A stretch of 50,014 nt of DNA, from positions 1 to 50,014 of the forward strand of contig JAFSYU010000049.1 of assembly GCA_017443595.1 (NCBI GenBank), in the 5' to 3' direction. The translations under genes and the position numbers were made by a program. Origin of the DNA: Clostridia bacterium. Lineage in GTDB: Bacteria > Bacillota > Clostridia > Oscillospirales > CAG-272. Shown here in pieces: positions 16,449-23,698 of this stretch. The notes under the pieces are model-generated. The model made no database searches, had not been told where the DNA came from, and saw only the letters and a list, made by a program, of their open reading frames with translations. Within the stretch, counting starts at the first letter, position 1. Each line of letters starts with the position of its first letter.

Positions 16449-16772
16449 ATGAAAAACATTATAAAAATTTTATGCACGGTTCTTTCGGCCTGCGTTGTAT
16501 TATCCGTGTTTGCAGGCTGTCAGAACAACAAAAAACCGGCGGAAACAGAGGATGAGCAGACTGTTATGGACGCGCTCCCCGTTCTTGTGCCCGCCAACAG
16601 TCTTGACTTAAACAGCGACGGAGACGTAAACAACAAGGATGTGGTAATAATTTTCCGCAAGCTTGCCGTAAACGACCCGACGAAAGACGAAAGATACGAT
16701 CTTAACGGGGACGGAGAGCTGAACAACAAGGACATAGCCTCGCTGTTCCGCCATTTAACTACGCTTAGATAA
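16449..16772 (+). CDS. Small lipoprotein consisting of a type I dockerin
   Basis: A 107-residue protein. Its signal peptide ends in a lipobox (VFAGC, Cys24), so it should be a membrane-anchored lipoprotein. A short linker (about 25-52) leads directly to a complete type I dockerin (about 53-107) with two calcium loops: D-L-N-S-D-G-D-V-N-N-K-D and D-L-N-G-D-G-E-L-N-N-K-D. There is no catalytic or binding domain. Dockerins normally sit on enzymes, so a lipid-anchored bare dockerin would instead tie a cohesin-bearing scaffoldin to the membrane. It lies 30 bp after the DUF4340 gene and probably belongs to that operon. The calcium-loop positions 10-11 (Asn-Lys) are the same as in the dockerin of the glycosidase at 5635-8658. 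Confidence 0.88.
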   Translation: MKNIIKILCTVLSACVVLSVFAGCQNNKKPAETEDEQTVMDALPVLVPANSLDLNSDGDVNNKDVVIIFRKLAVNDPTKDERYDLNGDGELNNKDIASLFRHLTTLR

Positions 16773-16782
16773 GTTAACGCTC

Positions 16783-16811
16783 TTGACAATATAATAAATT
16801 GGTGTTATAAT
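16783..16811 (+). promoter_or_regulatory. Fully consensus sigma-A promoter
   Basis: TTGACA (16783-16788) and TATAAT (16806-16811) with a 17-bp spacer match the consensus at all 12 positions. It precedes the secreted protein gene at 16855 and predicts strong constitutive expression unless repressed. Confidence 0.92.
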
Positions 16812-16854
16812 AAAATAAATAATTGCGTTACAACGCAAAAGAAAGGATAAAAAC

Positions 16855-18327
16855 ATGAAAAACATCGCTAAGATCTTAGCCGCGGTCATGGTTTTGAGCC
16901 TCATTGTTGCCGTATGCTCAATATCACCCGCCGCTCTCAACTCAAGTGACTGGGAAATCGTTCATCATCCCACTGGCAACCCCGCCAACGCGGTTGTTGA
17001 AACGACTCCGAACAACGGTATAAGACTTTCCCATGAAGGTCATTATCCCTCTTCCAACGCCGGTCTGCTTTATACGCAGCCGCTGAACGTCAAGGAAGGC
17101 ATAAGTCTTAACGTCACAGTTGAAACAAACAACGGCAATTCAGCCGACACGTGGTACGGCATCTGCCTCATGAACAGACCCGTTTACTTTGACGTTACGA
17201 ATACGGACGTTGACAGCGGTTTCGGTATAGTTCTTCTTTGCCGTCCGGCTGACCAGTTCCAGTGGTTCACCGTAAGCGAAGCCGGATTTGCTCAGGCTAC
17301 CACCTGGTCTCCCAGCAGCGATAAAGAATATTACTCCGATGAAGGCGTAACTATCGACTTTGATATCAAATTTGAAGACGGCGCCCTCAACATCTACGTT
17401 GACGGAGAAGACGTCGGCTACGACTTTGCGGAAGATCTTCTTCCCTATCTTATAGACGATCAGGCTTATATAGGCTTCTCCATGTCTATGACAGAGCTTG
17501 AGCTCCAGAGCTTCGTGATCAACTATCTCAACGGCCAGCAGCCCGCATCCGAAGGCGAAGCCATAACGAAGGCGGAAGGCGGCGAAACTACTGCCGACGC
17601 TGACGATATAGATTTTGAAAACGTTGACAAATTCACGCTCAAAGACTTCACACAGCCCGATTCCATAAACGGTATCACCACAAACGACTGCAAAATATCG
17701 TTTGATGAAGTGGAAGGCGCGTTAAAGGTAGAAGTTACCGGCGCAGACCCGTTCTTCAACATCCCGATGAAGAAGAAAATGTACTTTGACGGCGATAAAT
17801 TCTACATGATAAAGATGGAATACAAGACCGAATTTGAAGGCACAAGTGAATTCTTCTATACGACAAAAGAAGTTCCGAGCATGGCGTACTGCAACCTCCA
17901 GTACGATCTTGAAGCCACCGGCGGAGAGTACAAAATACTCGAATACGATATGCAGGAATCCGAAAACTGGACCGGTGAAATAAGAAACTTCCGCGTTGAC
18001 CCGGCTGCCGCAGGCGAAGAAGGCCAGGTATTCTACTACAAGAGCATAAGCTTTGAGGTCGGGGAAGAGCCCGTGACAGAGCCCCCCACAACCACAGCGG
18101 CAACGACTACCGAAGCGGAACCGACGACTGACGCCGAGACAGACGCGACGACAGACGCCGCCACCGAAGCTGACGGCAAAACGACCGACGCCGTGACAGA
18201 CGGCGGCAGCAGCTCCGCACCGGCGACAAGCAATGGCGTACCGTTCTGGGTATGGATAATCATAGGCGCGGTATGCGTTGTTGTGATCGTTGTAATCATA
18301 ATAGCAGTATCAAAGAAAAAGAAATAA
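16855..18327 (+). CDS. Secreted, C-terminally anchored two-domain protein
   Basis: A 490-residue protein with an N-terminal signal peptide (about 1-27), two beta-rich domains (about 28-225 and 255-405), a Thr/Ala/Asp-rich linker (about 408-460) and a C-terminal membrane helix followed by K-K-K-K. The first domain resembles concanavalin-like lectin folds (paired beta-strands such as WYGICLMNRPVYFDV and the segment INIYVDGE-like), and the second resembles carbohydrate-binding modules. Binding to extracellular glycan is therefore possible but not shown. It has a perfect consensus promoter, the ribosome site AGAAAGGA, and appears to use ATC isoleucine more than its neighbours, all fitting high expression. 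A hairpin separates it from the channel gene. Confidence 0.75.
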   Translation: MKNIAKILAAVMVLSLIVAVCSISPAALNSSDWEIVHHPTGNPANAVVETTPNNGIRLSHEGHYPSSNAGLLYTQPLNVKEGISLNVTVETNNGNSADTWYGICLMNRPVYFDVTNTDVDSGFGIVLLCRPADQFQWFTVSEAGFAQATTWSPSSDKEYYSDEGVTIDFDIKFEDGALNIYVDGEDVGYDFAEDLLPYLIDDQAYIGFSMSMTELELQSFVINYLNGQQPASEGEAITKAEGGETTADADDIDFENVDKFTLKDFTQPDSINGITTNDCKISFDEVEGALKVEVTGADPFFNIPMKKKMYFDGDKFYMIKMEYKTEFEGTSEFFYTTKEVPSMAYCNLQYDLEATGGEYKILEYDMQESENWTGEIRNFRVDPAAAGEEGQVFYYKSISFEVGEEPVTEPPTTTAATTTEAEPTTDAETDATTDAATEADGKTTDAVTDGGSSSAPATSNGVPFWVWIIIGAVCVVVIVVIIIAVSKKKK

Positions 18328-18339
18328 TATAATTAAATG

Positions 18340-18370
18340 ACCTGCCGGGAATTATCCCGGCAGGTAACTT
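18340..18370 (+). terminator. Hairpin between secreted-protein and MscS genes
   Basis: An 11-bp perfect stem (18340-18350 with 18355-18365) is followed by a weak T run. It may act as a partial terminator that lets the MscS-like gene be transcribed at a lower level. Confidence 0.6.
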
Positions 18371-18394
18371 TTGCAAAAAGAAAGGAGAATTATC

Positions 18395-19261
18395 ATGGCA
18401 GAAGGCAGTGAAATAGTAGAAGCCGCCGACAAAACGGTACAAGGATCATCCTGGGATTGGGGCGCTATCTGGACAAGCCTGGCGGAGAAATTCATGAGTA
18501 TCGCGGGCAGACTTCTGATCTGCGCGGTAATACTCGTAGCAGGACATTTTATAATCAAATTCGTAACAAAAAAACTCCTGAACTCCAAGCAGATGAACAA
18601 GCTTGAACCGGGAGTAAGAGGATTTCTGCGCACGTTCATCAAGGTGCTTTTGAACGCCATACTCATCATATCGGTCGTTGGCGTTTTAGGCATACCCATG
18701 GCGTCCGTGGTAGCTGTTCTCGGCGCCGCCGGCGCGGCTATAGCGCTTGCATTGCAGGGCACGCTCGGCAATCTGGCAAGCGGGATCATGCTGGTCGTTC
18801 TGCGCCCGTTCCGTACAGGCGACTTTATTGAGGTGGGCGGCAATCTCGGCACCGTGCTTGAAATAGGTCTGTTTGCAACAACCGTCGTAACTGTGGACAA
18901 CCGCCACGTCGTGATCCCCAACGGCACGCTTACGACGTCTACTATAATAAACTACTCGTCAGAGGAAAAACGCCGCGTTGACATGACCGTTTCCGCCGCG
19001 TACGGCTCAGACGTTGAAAAGGTAAAGGAAGTCATACTTGCCTACGCAAAAAGCGACAAGCTGATCTTAGACGATCCGGCGCCGTTTGTAAGAATGACGG
19101 ACATGACGGACAGCTCAATAGACTTTACCGTGCGTATGTGGGTAAAAAGCAAGGATTACTGGGACGTAAGATTCAATTTGTCCGAGAATATTTATAACGA
19201 ATTCGGCAAAAACGGCATCAAGATCCCGTTCAAGCAGCTCGACATACACGTCAGGAAATAA
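18395..19261 (+). CDS. MscS-family mechanosensitive channel
   Basis: A 288-residue channel protein. After a short cytosolic N-terminus there are three membrane helices (about 30-53, 76-100 and 105-130). The third is the pore helix rich in Gly and Ala (AVLGAAGAAIALALQGTLGNLASGIMLV, as in MscS). The beta domain follows with FRTGDFIEVGGNLGTVLEIGLFATTV. It releases osmolytes during hypo-osmotic shock. AAAGGAGA supports the start at 18395 rather than the upstream in-frame ATG. Confidence 0.93.
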   Translation: MAEGSEIVEAADKTVQGSSWDWGAIWTSLAEKFMSIAGRLLICAVILVAGHFIIKFVTKKLLNSKQMNKLEPGVRGFLRTFIKVLLNAILIISVVGVLGIPMASVVAVLGAAGAAIALALQGTLGNLASGIMLVVLRPFRTGDFIEVGGNLGTVLEIGLFATTVVTVDNRHVVIPNGTLTTSTIINYSSEEKRRVDMTVSAAYGSDVEKVKEVILAYAKSDKLILDDPAPFVRMTDMTDSSIDFTVRMWVKSKDYWDVRFNLSENIYNEFGKNGIKIPFKQLDIHVRK

Positions 19262-19268
19262 CTCATAA

Positions 19269-19294
19269 CAAAAAACCCCGAAAGGGGTTTTTTT
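19269..19294. terminator. Bidirectional terminator at convergent junction
   Basis: A run of A, CCCC-GAAA-GGGG and a run of T form a symmetric terminator between the convergent mscS-like and greA genes. It is immediately followed by hairpin-linker array B. Confidence 0.85.
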
Positions 19295-19297
19295 ATG

Positions 19298-19468
19298 AAT
19301 TTAGCTCGACGAAGTCGAATTTAGCTTGCCGTAAGGCAAATTTAGCTCGCATAGCGAATTTAGCTAAATTGCCGCAAAAATGCGGCAGCTAAATTGAAAG
19401 TCTTCGGACTTTCAGCTAAATAATGCGGCTTTAAGCCGCATAGCTGAATTGTTCCTTACGGAACAGCT
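19298..19468. repeat. Hairpin-linker array B (AATTTAGCT family)
   Basis: Seven different hairpins alternate with nine-base linkers. The left linkers read AATTTAGCT (19298-19306, 19318-19326, 19339-19347, 19357-19365). The right linkers are the exact inverse, AGCTAAATT (19362-19370, 19387-19395, and with one change 19414-19422 and 19442-19450). The centre 19357-19370 is a 14-bp perfect palindrome. Hairpin stems: 19307-19317 (CGAC), 19327-19338 (TGCC), 19348-19356 (CGC), 19371-19386 (GCCGCA), 19396-19413 (GAAAGTC), 19423-19441 (ATGCGGC) and 19451-19464 (GTTCC). No two stems are alike. Left and right linkers can pair around the central palindrome into a ladder with hairpins as side arms. It ends at the greA stop codon. 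Confidence 0.85.
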
Positions 19469-19968
19469 TAAAAGCTCCCTATTGACAAAGTTGCGTCGTC
19501 CTCGCCTTTCTTTATGGAAAGTACTTTTACCTCGTAGCTGTTTTTCTCGTTTGCCACAACGGTAACGGTCTGACCGGCCTTTGCGCCGAGCAGAGCTTTG
19601 CCGAACGGGGATTCCTTTGATATGTTATTTGTAAAAACGTCGTTGCGCAGAGTCGTCACTATGCGCACCTTTTTTGTTTCATCCTTTTTGGGTATGTATA
19701 CTTCCACCTCGTCAAACAGTCCTACTTCATCCGCGGCGGAATCCGTAGTTATTATCTTTGCGGTCTTTATCATGCCCTCAAGATAGCGCATACGTCTTCT
19801 GTTTTCGTTTATCTCGCGCTTTGCGGTCCTGTATTCGTCGTTTTCGGACAGATCGCCTAATTCTCTCGTGCGCTTTACCTCGGCGCGCAGCGCCGGCATC
19901 ATATCCTCGCGCCGCTTAAGCTCCTCTTTCATTTTTTCAATATCTACTTTTGTCAGCTCGTCGTGCAT
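19468..19968 (-). CDS. greA: Transcription elongation factor GreA
   Basis: A 166-residue GreA/GreB-family protein. The N-terminal coiled coil (about 1-80) carries the GDLSENDEYRTAKRE motif, whose acidic tip is inserted into the RNA polymerase channel to restart stalled complexes by cleaving the transcript. The C-terminal FKBP-like domain has SPFGKALLGAKAGQTV. The start is supported by CGGAGGACG. It is the last gene of the minus-strand cluster from 22875, about 18 bp after the RNHCP gene. Confidence 0.95.
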   Translation of the reverse strand: MHDELTKVDIEKMKEELKRREDMMPALRAEVKRTRELGDLSENDEYRTAKREINENRRRMRYLEGMIKTAKIITTDSAADEVGLFDEVEVYIPKKDETKKVRIVTTLRNDVFTNNISKESPFGKALLGAKAGQTVTVVANEKNSYEVKVLSIKKGEDDATLSIGSF

Positions 19969-19986
19969 GATCGTCCTCCGTTACGT

Positions 19987-20298
19987 TTATTGTGCGACCG
20001 TGAGCTTTATCAAAAGCTCCGTATCGTCGTCAGACGCGGCGCGGCACCGCAGTATCGCCCCGCATTTTTTGCATTTGTAGTTTATTATAAAGCCCTTTTT
20101 CGCGTCCGGCTCCGCGGACACGGGCACAAGCAGACCTTTGCAGGCGTTTGCGCGGTCCCCGGGATTTATGTCCACGTGAAGCGAGCAAAGACACCGGCTG
20201 CAGTGGTCTCTTGACGAATATGACAGCGGCGGTATTTCCGCGCCGCAGTTGGCGCAAATAAAACCGCTGTCGTTTTTTGTAAATCTCTTCTGCTCCAT
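19987..20298 (-). CDS. RNHCP-domain zinc-binding protein
   Basis: A 103-residue cytosolic protein with four CxxC-like pairs. It contains the RNHCP signature: S-R-D-H-C-S-R-C-L-C-S-L-H-V-D and later P-G-D-R-A-N, with a C-terminal C-K-K-C pair. The family is widespread in Firmicutes and has no established function; a zinc-binding role is inferred. It lies 9 bp after the first foldase-like lipoprotein gene and shows no clear ribosome site, so it may be translated by coupling. Confidence 0.85.
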   Translation of the reverse strand: MEQKRFTKNDSGFICANCGAEIPPLSYSSRDHCSRCLCSLHVDINPGDRANACKGLLVPVSAEPDAKKGFIINYKCKKCGAILRCRAASDDDTELLIKLTVAQ

Positions 20299-20307
20299 TT
20301 TTTTTCG

Positions 20308-21441
20308 TTACTGTTCGGAATATATGAGCCTGCTGTCAAGCGGCTGTATGTTTTTTAACGAATAGCCTTTCAAATATTCTTCGTTTCTTTGTATCTGCTT
20401 GTATTCTTCACCGAAAACCGTAAGCTTCTTCTGTGCTATGATATTCGCGTCCATATCGGAAAAGAACACGGAATTGACCTCGTTTTTCCACAAACCGTCA
20501 TCAAGCGGATATTTTTTTATAATCATAAGACCGTATGAGGTTTCCGCCAACTGTACGTCGCCCGGCTGCGACGTAAGGACAGCCGTTATATATTTAGTAT
20601 CATACAAAGAGTCCGCGGATATGAAATATCCGTCCGTATATACGGTCATGCCGCTGTCCTCGTTATATTCTTCAAGAAGCGCCTCAAAATCTTCTCCGTT
20701 TTTGCAGCGCTGCAGTATCTGTTCCGCGAGCTTTTGTTTTTCAGCCTTTTCGGCATCCGTCAGCTCTTCCGTCTCGTATCTGCCGGTATATATGTTCATT
20801 TTCGGCTCGCCTTTATCGTCAAGCACGTATTTGACGTCGTTTTTTATAAGTATATGCTTTGCTCTGTGGTAATTGCTTTGATAATACTGCTCCCTCTCCG
20901 CGTCCGTTACGGCGTGTTCTCCGCCTTCTCCGAACAGTCTGTCGGAAACTACAGAAGCCTTTGCCTCGTATTCAAGAGCGCGGCGCAGCGTGTCCGTGTT
21001 CATGCCGTAGGCGCCGAGTATACCGTTAAGCTCCTGGCGGGAACCGGCGGCGTTCATATCCGACTTTATAAGCCCGTCCACCGTATCGCTGATCTGTTTG
21101 TTTACTGACGCGTCGCTGTTCAGCCCGAGCCGGTCGAATATCTGCGCGCAGACGAGCATCTCGTTTACAAGAGAATCAACGTGTTCCGTTATCTGCTCCG
21201 CAAGCGTCTTCTCGCCGTCAACGGTCTGATCCCATACGGATTCGTCGTATTCGCCGTCAACAAGTCCGTATTCGGCAAAAGACGAATAAAACCGTGCTTT
21301 ATAGTACGCTGTCCAGTATTCGTACATATTTTGCGATATTTCATATTTGCCGTACGAAGCGTACGCCGGTGACACTACGGTACAGGCGCACAGCGGAAGC
21401 GCCATACTTAAAAGCAGTATAGATATAAGAGTTTTTTTCAT
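20308..21441 (-). CDS. Lipoprotein foldase, PPIase (parvulin) type
   Basis: A 377-residue predicted lipoprotein (signal peptide with lipobox-like LCAC, Cys20). An alpha-helical N-terminal chaperone region (SurA/PrsA-like) is followed by a parvulin-type domain with R-A-K-H-I-L-I (about 194) and the later G-Y-F-I and P-G-D-V-Q segments, ending in Y-G-L-M-I-I-K-K. It would help secreted proteins fold outside the membrane. It starts one base after the stop of its tandem paralogue. Confidence 0.82.
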   Translation of the reverse strand: MKKTLISILLLSMALPLCACTVVSPAYASYGKYEISQNMYEYWTAYYKARFYSSFAEYGLVDGEYDESVWDQTVDGEKTLAEQITEHVDSLVNEMLVCAQIFDRLGLNSDASVNKQISDTVDGLIKSDMNAAGSRQELNGILGAYGMNTDTLRRALEYEAKASVVSDRLFGEGGEHAVTDAEREQYYQSNYHRAKHILIKNDVKYVLDDKGEPKMNIYTGRYETEELTDAEKAEKQKLAEQILQRCKNGEDFEALLEEYNEDSGMTVYTDGYFISADSLYDTKYITAVLTSQPGDVQLAETSYGLMIIKKYPLDDGLWKNEVNSVFFSDMDANIIAQKKLTVFGEEYKQIQRNEEYLKGYSLKNIQPLDSRLIYSEQ

Positions 21442-21442
21442 A

Positions 21443-22555
21443 TCAGAAAATATACTGCCAGGAGAAAGTATACGGCAGCTCCTCCATTTTATATTGATCC
21501 GTGACCGTGCGATCCGTCTGCACTTTATCGACGTAAGGCTTTAAATGATCGTCAAATTCTTTTTCCATAACGAGCGTATCAAAGTTATAAAAATCGTTTC
21601 CCGCCTCGTTTTCCTCGTTTTTCCACGCGTAAGGGTCAAGCTCTGTCCGCTGTATGACGTATATGCCGAATTTGGTGTCAAGCAATCCCGCCTCGCCGAC
21701 TTTGAGCTTCATGACCGCGGCGGATATAAGAGAGCCGTATTCGTTTACGCTGCAAAGATAATGGCCGTTTTTATAGTCGTCCTTTTCAAGCTGCTCCGAA
21801 TACTTTTCTATATATACGTTTATATCTTCTCCGTCTCTTACTTTTGATAAAATATCCTTTGCAAGTCCGAGTTTTTCTTCATATCTTTCGTCTGATATTT
21901 CTTTTATCGTCGCGTTTCCGTCGTCGTTATATACGATATTGCCGTCATCGTCCCGCACAAAATCCCCGTCCATAAGATAAAGCAGTCTGAAACGGTAATA
22001 ATTGTCCTGATAATACGCTTCTTTTGTCTTTTCCGTTATCTTTTTCTCTCCGTCTTCGCCGTATAAATGATCCTGAAGCGCGCCGACTTTTGAATCCATC
22101 ACGAGTATGCTTTTAAGATCGTCCTCGTTCATGCCGAGAGTCTTGAATATCTCGTCCTCTTCAATGCTTTTTTCGCCGTTTACGGAGGCTTTTATGCCGG
22201 ATATCATCAGATCTATTGAGTGATATTCCTCGTCCGTGAGCTTCAGATGATACTCGTCAAACAGGTAATTTGCGGCTATACGCTTTTTTATGGCTTCCTC
22301 CGATATTTGCGTCAGTCTGTCCGCGTTTTTTATCCCTTCGTTTTCAGTATTCCAGAACTGCGCCGTATCCGTCTGGCCGAGGGCGGTCAGCCAGTACTGC
22401 TTGTAACACGCAAGATAATACGCGTAAATACTGCCGGAAACGGACGTGCCGTTCAAGCTCATGGCGGGCTTGCTTTCCGCCGCGCAGGATAAAACGGACG
22501 CCGAAATCAAAAGGCACAAAAAGAATATTACTGTATTTTTTACCGTTTTTTTCAT
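21443..22555 (-). CDS. Lipoprotein foldase-like protein (paralogue)
   Basis: A 370-residue predicted lipoprotein (lipobox VLSC, Cys24), clearly related to the protein encoded next by its size, helical layout and C-terminal sequence. The parvulin-like part has lost the usual H-I-L-I block (it reads F-R-L-L-Y-L), but keeps the G-H-Y-L and K-V-G-E-A ... F-G-I-Y-V-I-Q segments. It may therefore act as a chaperone without isomerase activity. The pair probably arose by tandem duplication. Confidence 0.78.
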   Translation of the reverse strand: MKKTVKNTVIFFLCLLISASVLSCAAESKPAMSLNGTSVSGSIYAYYLACYKQYWLTALGQTDTAQFWNTENEGIKNADRLTQISEEAIKKRIAANYLFDEYHLKLTDEEYHSIDLMISGIKASVNGEKSIEEDEIFKTLGMNEDDLKSILVMDSKVGALQDHLYGEDGEKKITEKTKEAYYQDNYYRFRLLYLMDGDFVRDDDGNIVYNDDGNATIKEISDERYEEKLGLAKDILSKVRDGEDINVYIEKYSEQLEKDDYKNGHYLCSVNEYGSLISAAVMKLKVGEAGLLDTKFGIYVIQRTELDPYAWKNEENEAGNDFYNFDTLVMEKEFDDHLKPYVDKVQTDRTVTDQYKMEELPYTFSWQYIF

Positions 22556-22629
22556 ATTTTCACCTTTAAAAACAGACCGACGCGGAAAAAATCCGCGCCG
22601 GCGGTCACGTTTACGTTATCGGCAGCTGT

Positions 22630-22875
22630 TTATTCCGCAGCTTCGGCAGTTTCCTCACATTTTTCGCAGAGCTCTTCGCTGTCGTCTTCAAGACCGTCAA
22701 ACGCGTCGTCAAGACCGTCTAAATCGTCCAGATCGTCAAGAGCCTCCGCTTCTCTTTCTTTTTTATGTTTCTTTATTGCTTTGAATATAAATAATGTGGC
22801 GCAGGCAACTCCTATTATCGCAAAAATAACGACGATAACGGCGGCAATGCTGTTTTTGCTGTTCTTCTTATCCAT
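22630..22875 (-). CDS. Small membrane protein with acidic tail
   Basis: An 81-residue protein. It has a short basic N-terminus, one membrane helix (about 11-32), a basic stretch (KAIKKHKKERE) and an acidic tail rich in Asp, Leu and Glu with repeated D-D-L-D units and a C-E-K-C pair. I do not recognise a family. The start at 22875 is chosen because GGAGGT lies 7 bp upstream; a longer frame from 22890 would include that ribosome site. It is probably co-transcribed with the foldase-like lipoproteins. Confidence 0.65.
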   Translation of the reverse strand: MDKKNSKNSIAAVIVVIFAIIGVACATLFIFKAIKKHKKEREAEALDDLDDLDGLDDAFDGLEDDSEELCEKCEETAEAAE

Positions 22876-22898
22876 GACGTACACCTCCATTTTTTTTA

Positions 22899-22927
22899 AT
22901 GATATAATATAACGAAATTTTATTCAA
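22899..22927 (-). promoter_or_regulatory. Candidate promoter of the minus-strand foldase-greA cluster
   Basis: On the minus strand TTGAAT (22922-22927) and TATCAT (22899-22904) are 17 bp apart, 24 bp before the start of the small membrane protein gene. It would drive the block down to greA. Confidence 0.5.
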
Positions 22928-22987
22928 TCCTTTTTTATTAACAAATTAAGAATAATGTGGCTTTATATACCTTTGATACGCTATGTT

Positions 22988-23500
22988 TTAATATATATTG
23001 TTTTTTCTGTAATACTGATCCATAAAATATCTTTCAAAATGCTTTTTCATTCTCAAAAACGGTCTGCCCGTCATATCTATGGATCTAACGAGTATGGATC
23101 TTACGCCGGTTCTTTTGGCGCACAGGACGTCCGTGAATATCTGATCGCCTATAAGCGCCGTCTGTTCCGGGCTTATGCGCGTTTGCTTCATCAGTTTTTT
23201 CATACCGCCGGTAAAAGGCTTTCCGGCGTTGCTGACGTAAAGATAGCCTAAAACGGAATTGAACGTATAAACGCGCTTTTCACGGTTGTTTGATATGAGC
23301 GCAATACGCACGCCGGACGCTTCCACGGTATCGAGCCAGTCCTTCACGTCCTTTTGCGGCAGAGCTTCCTTATACGTTGCAAGCGTGTTGTCAATATCGC
23401 AGATAAGACATTTTATATTATTTTCAGCAAAGAATTCCGGCTTTATGCGCACAACGGACGGAAAATAATGATCCGGAATAAAGTAATCTTTCAGTTTCAT
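22988..23500 (-). CDS. yqeG: YqeG-family HAD phosphatase
   Basis: A 170-residue protein with the HAD signature D-I-D-N-T-L (Asp35, Asp37), motif II S-N-N (about 69-71) and motif IV G-D-Q-I-F-T-D. These match the YqeG family (HAD-IIIA), putative phosphatases conserved in Firmicutes with poorly known substrate. The gene diverges from dnaA across 198 bp, which in other Firmicutes is usually flanked by rpmH instead. Confidence 0.9.
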   Translation of the reverse strand: MKLKDYFIPDHYFPSVVRIKPEFFAENNIKCLICDIDNTLATYKEALPQKDVKDWLDTVEASGVRIALISNNREKRVYTFNSVLGYLYVSNAGKPFTGGMKKLMKQTRISPEQTALIGDQIFTDVLCAKRTGVRSILVRSIDMTGRPFLRMKKHFERYFMDQYYRKNNIY

Positions 23501-23619
23501 AATAGACCTTTTTTATTTTTTTGCAGAAAAATCCTGTCTGCGCTGTATATAATATATCATATTATTAAATGCTAAATATAAATATATTATATAAATATAG
23601 TAAATTTTATATAATATAC

Positions 23620-23648
23620 TTGATATAAATGCAATTTTGTGGTATAAT
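23620..23648 (+). promoter_or_regulatory. Sigma-A promoter of dnaA
   Basis: TTGATA (23620-23625) and TATAAT (23643-23648) are 17 bp apart. The start of dnaA is 51 bp downstream of the -10 box. Confidence 0.85.
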
Positions 23649-23698
23649 GCATATGAAGAAATATTCGATTTTTAAACGTTGTATTTGAAAGGATCTTT

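Noticed and set aside
19298..19468. CRISPR array
   Set aside because: Repeats are only nine bases, the parts between are 9-19 base palindromes, and no cas genes are present.
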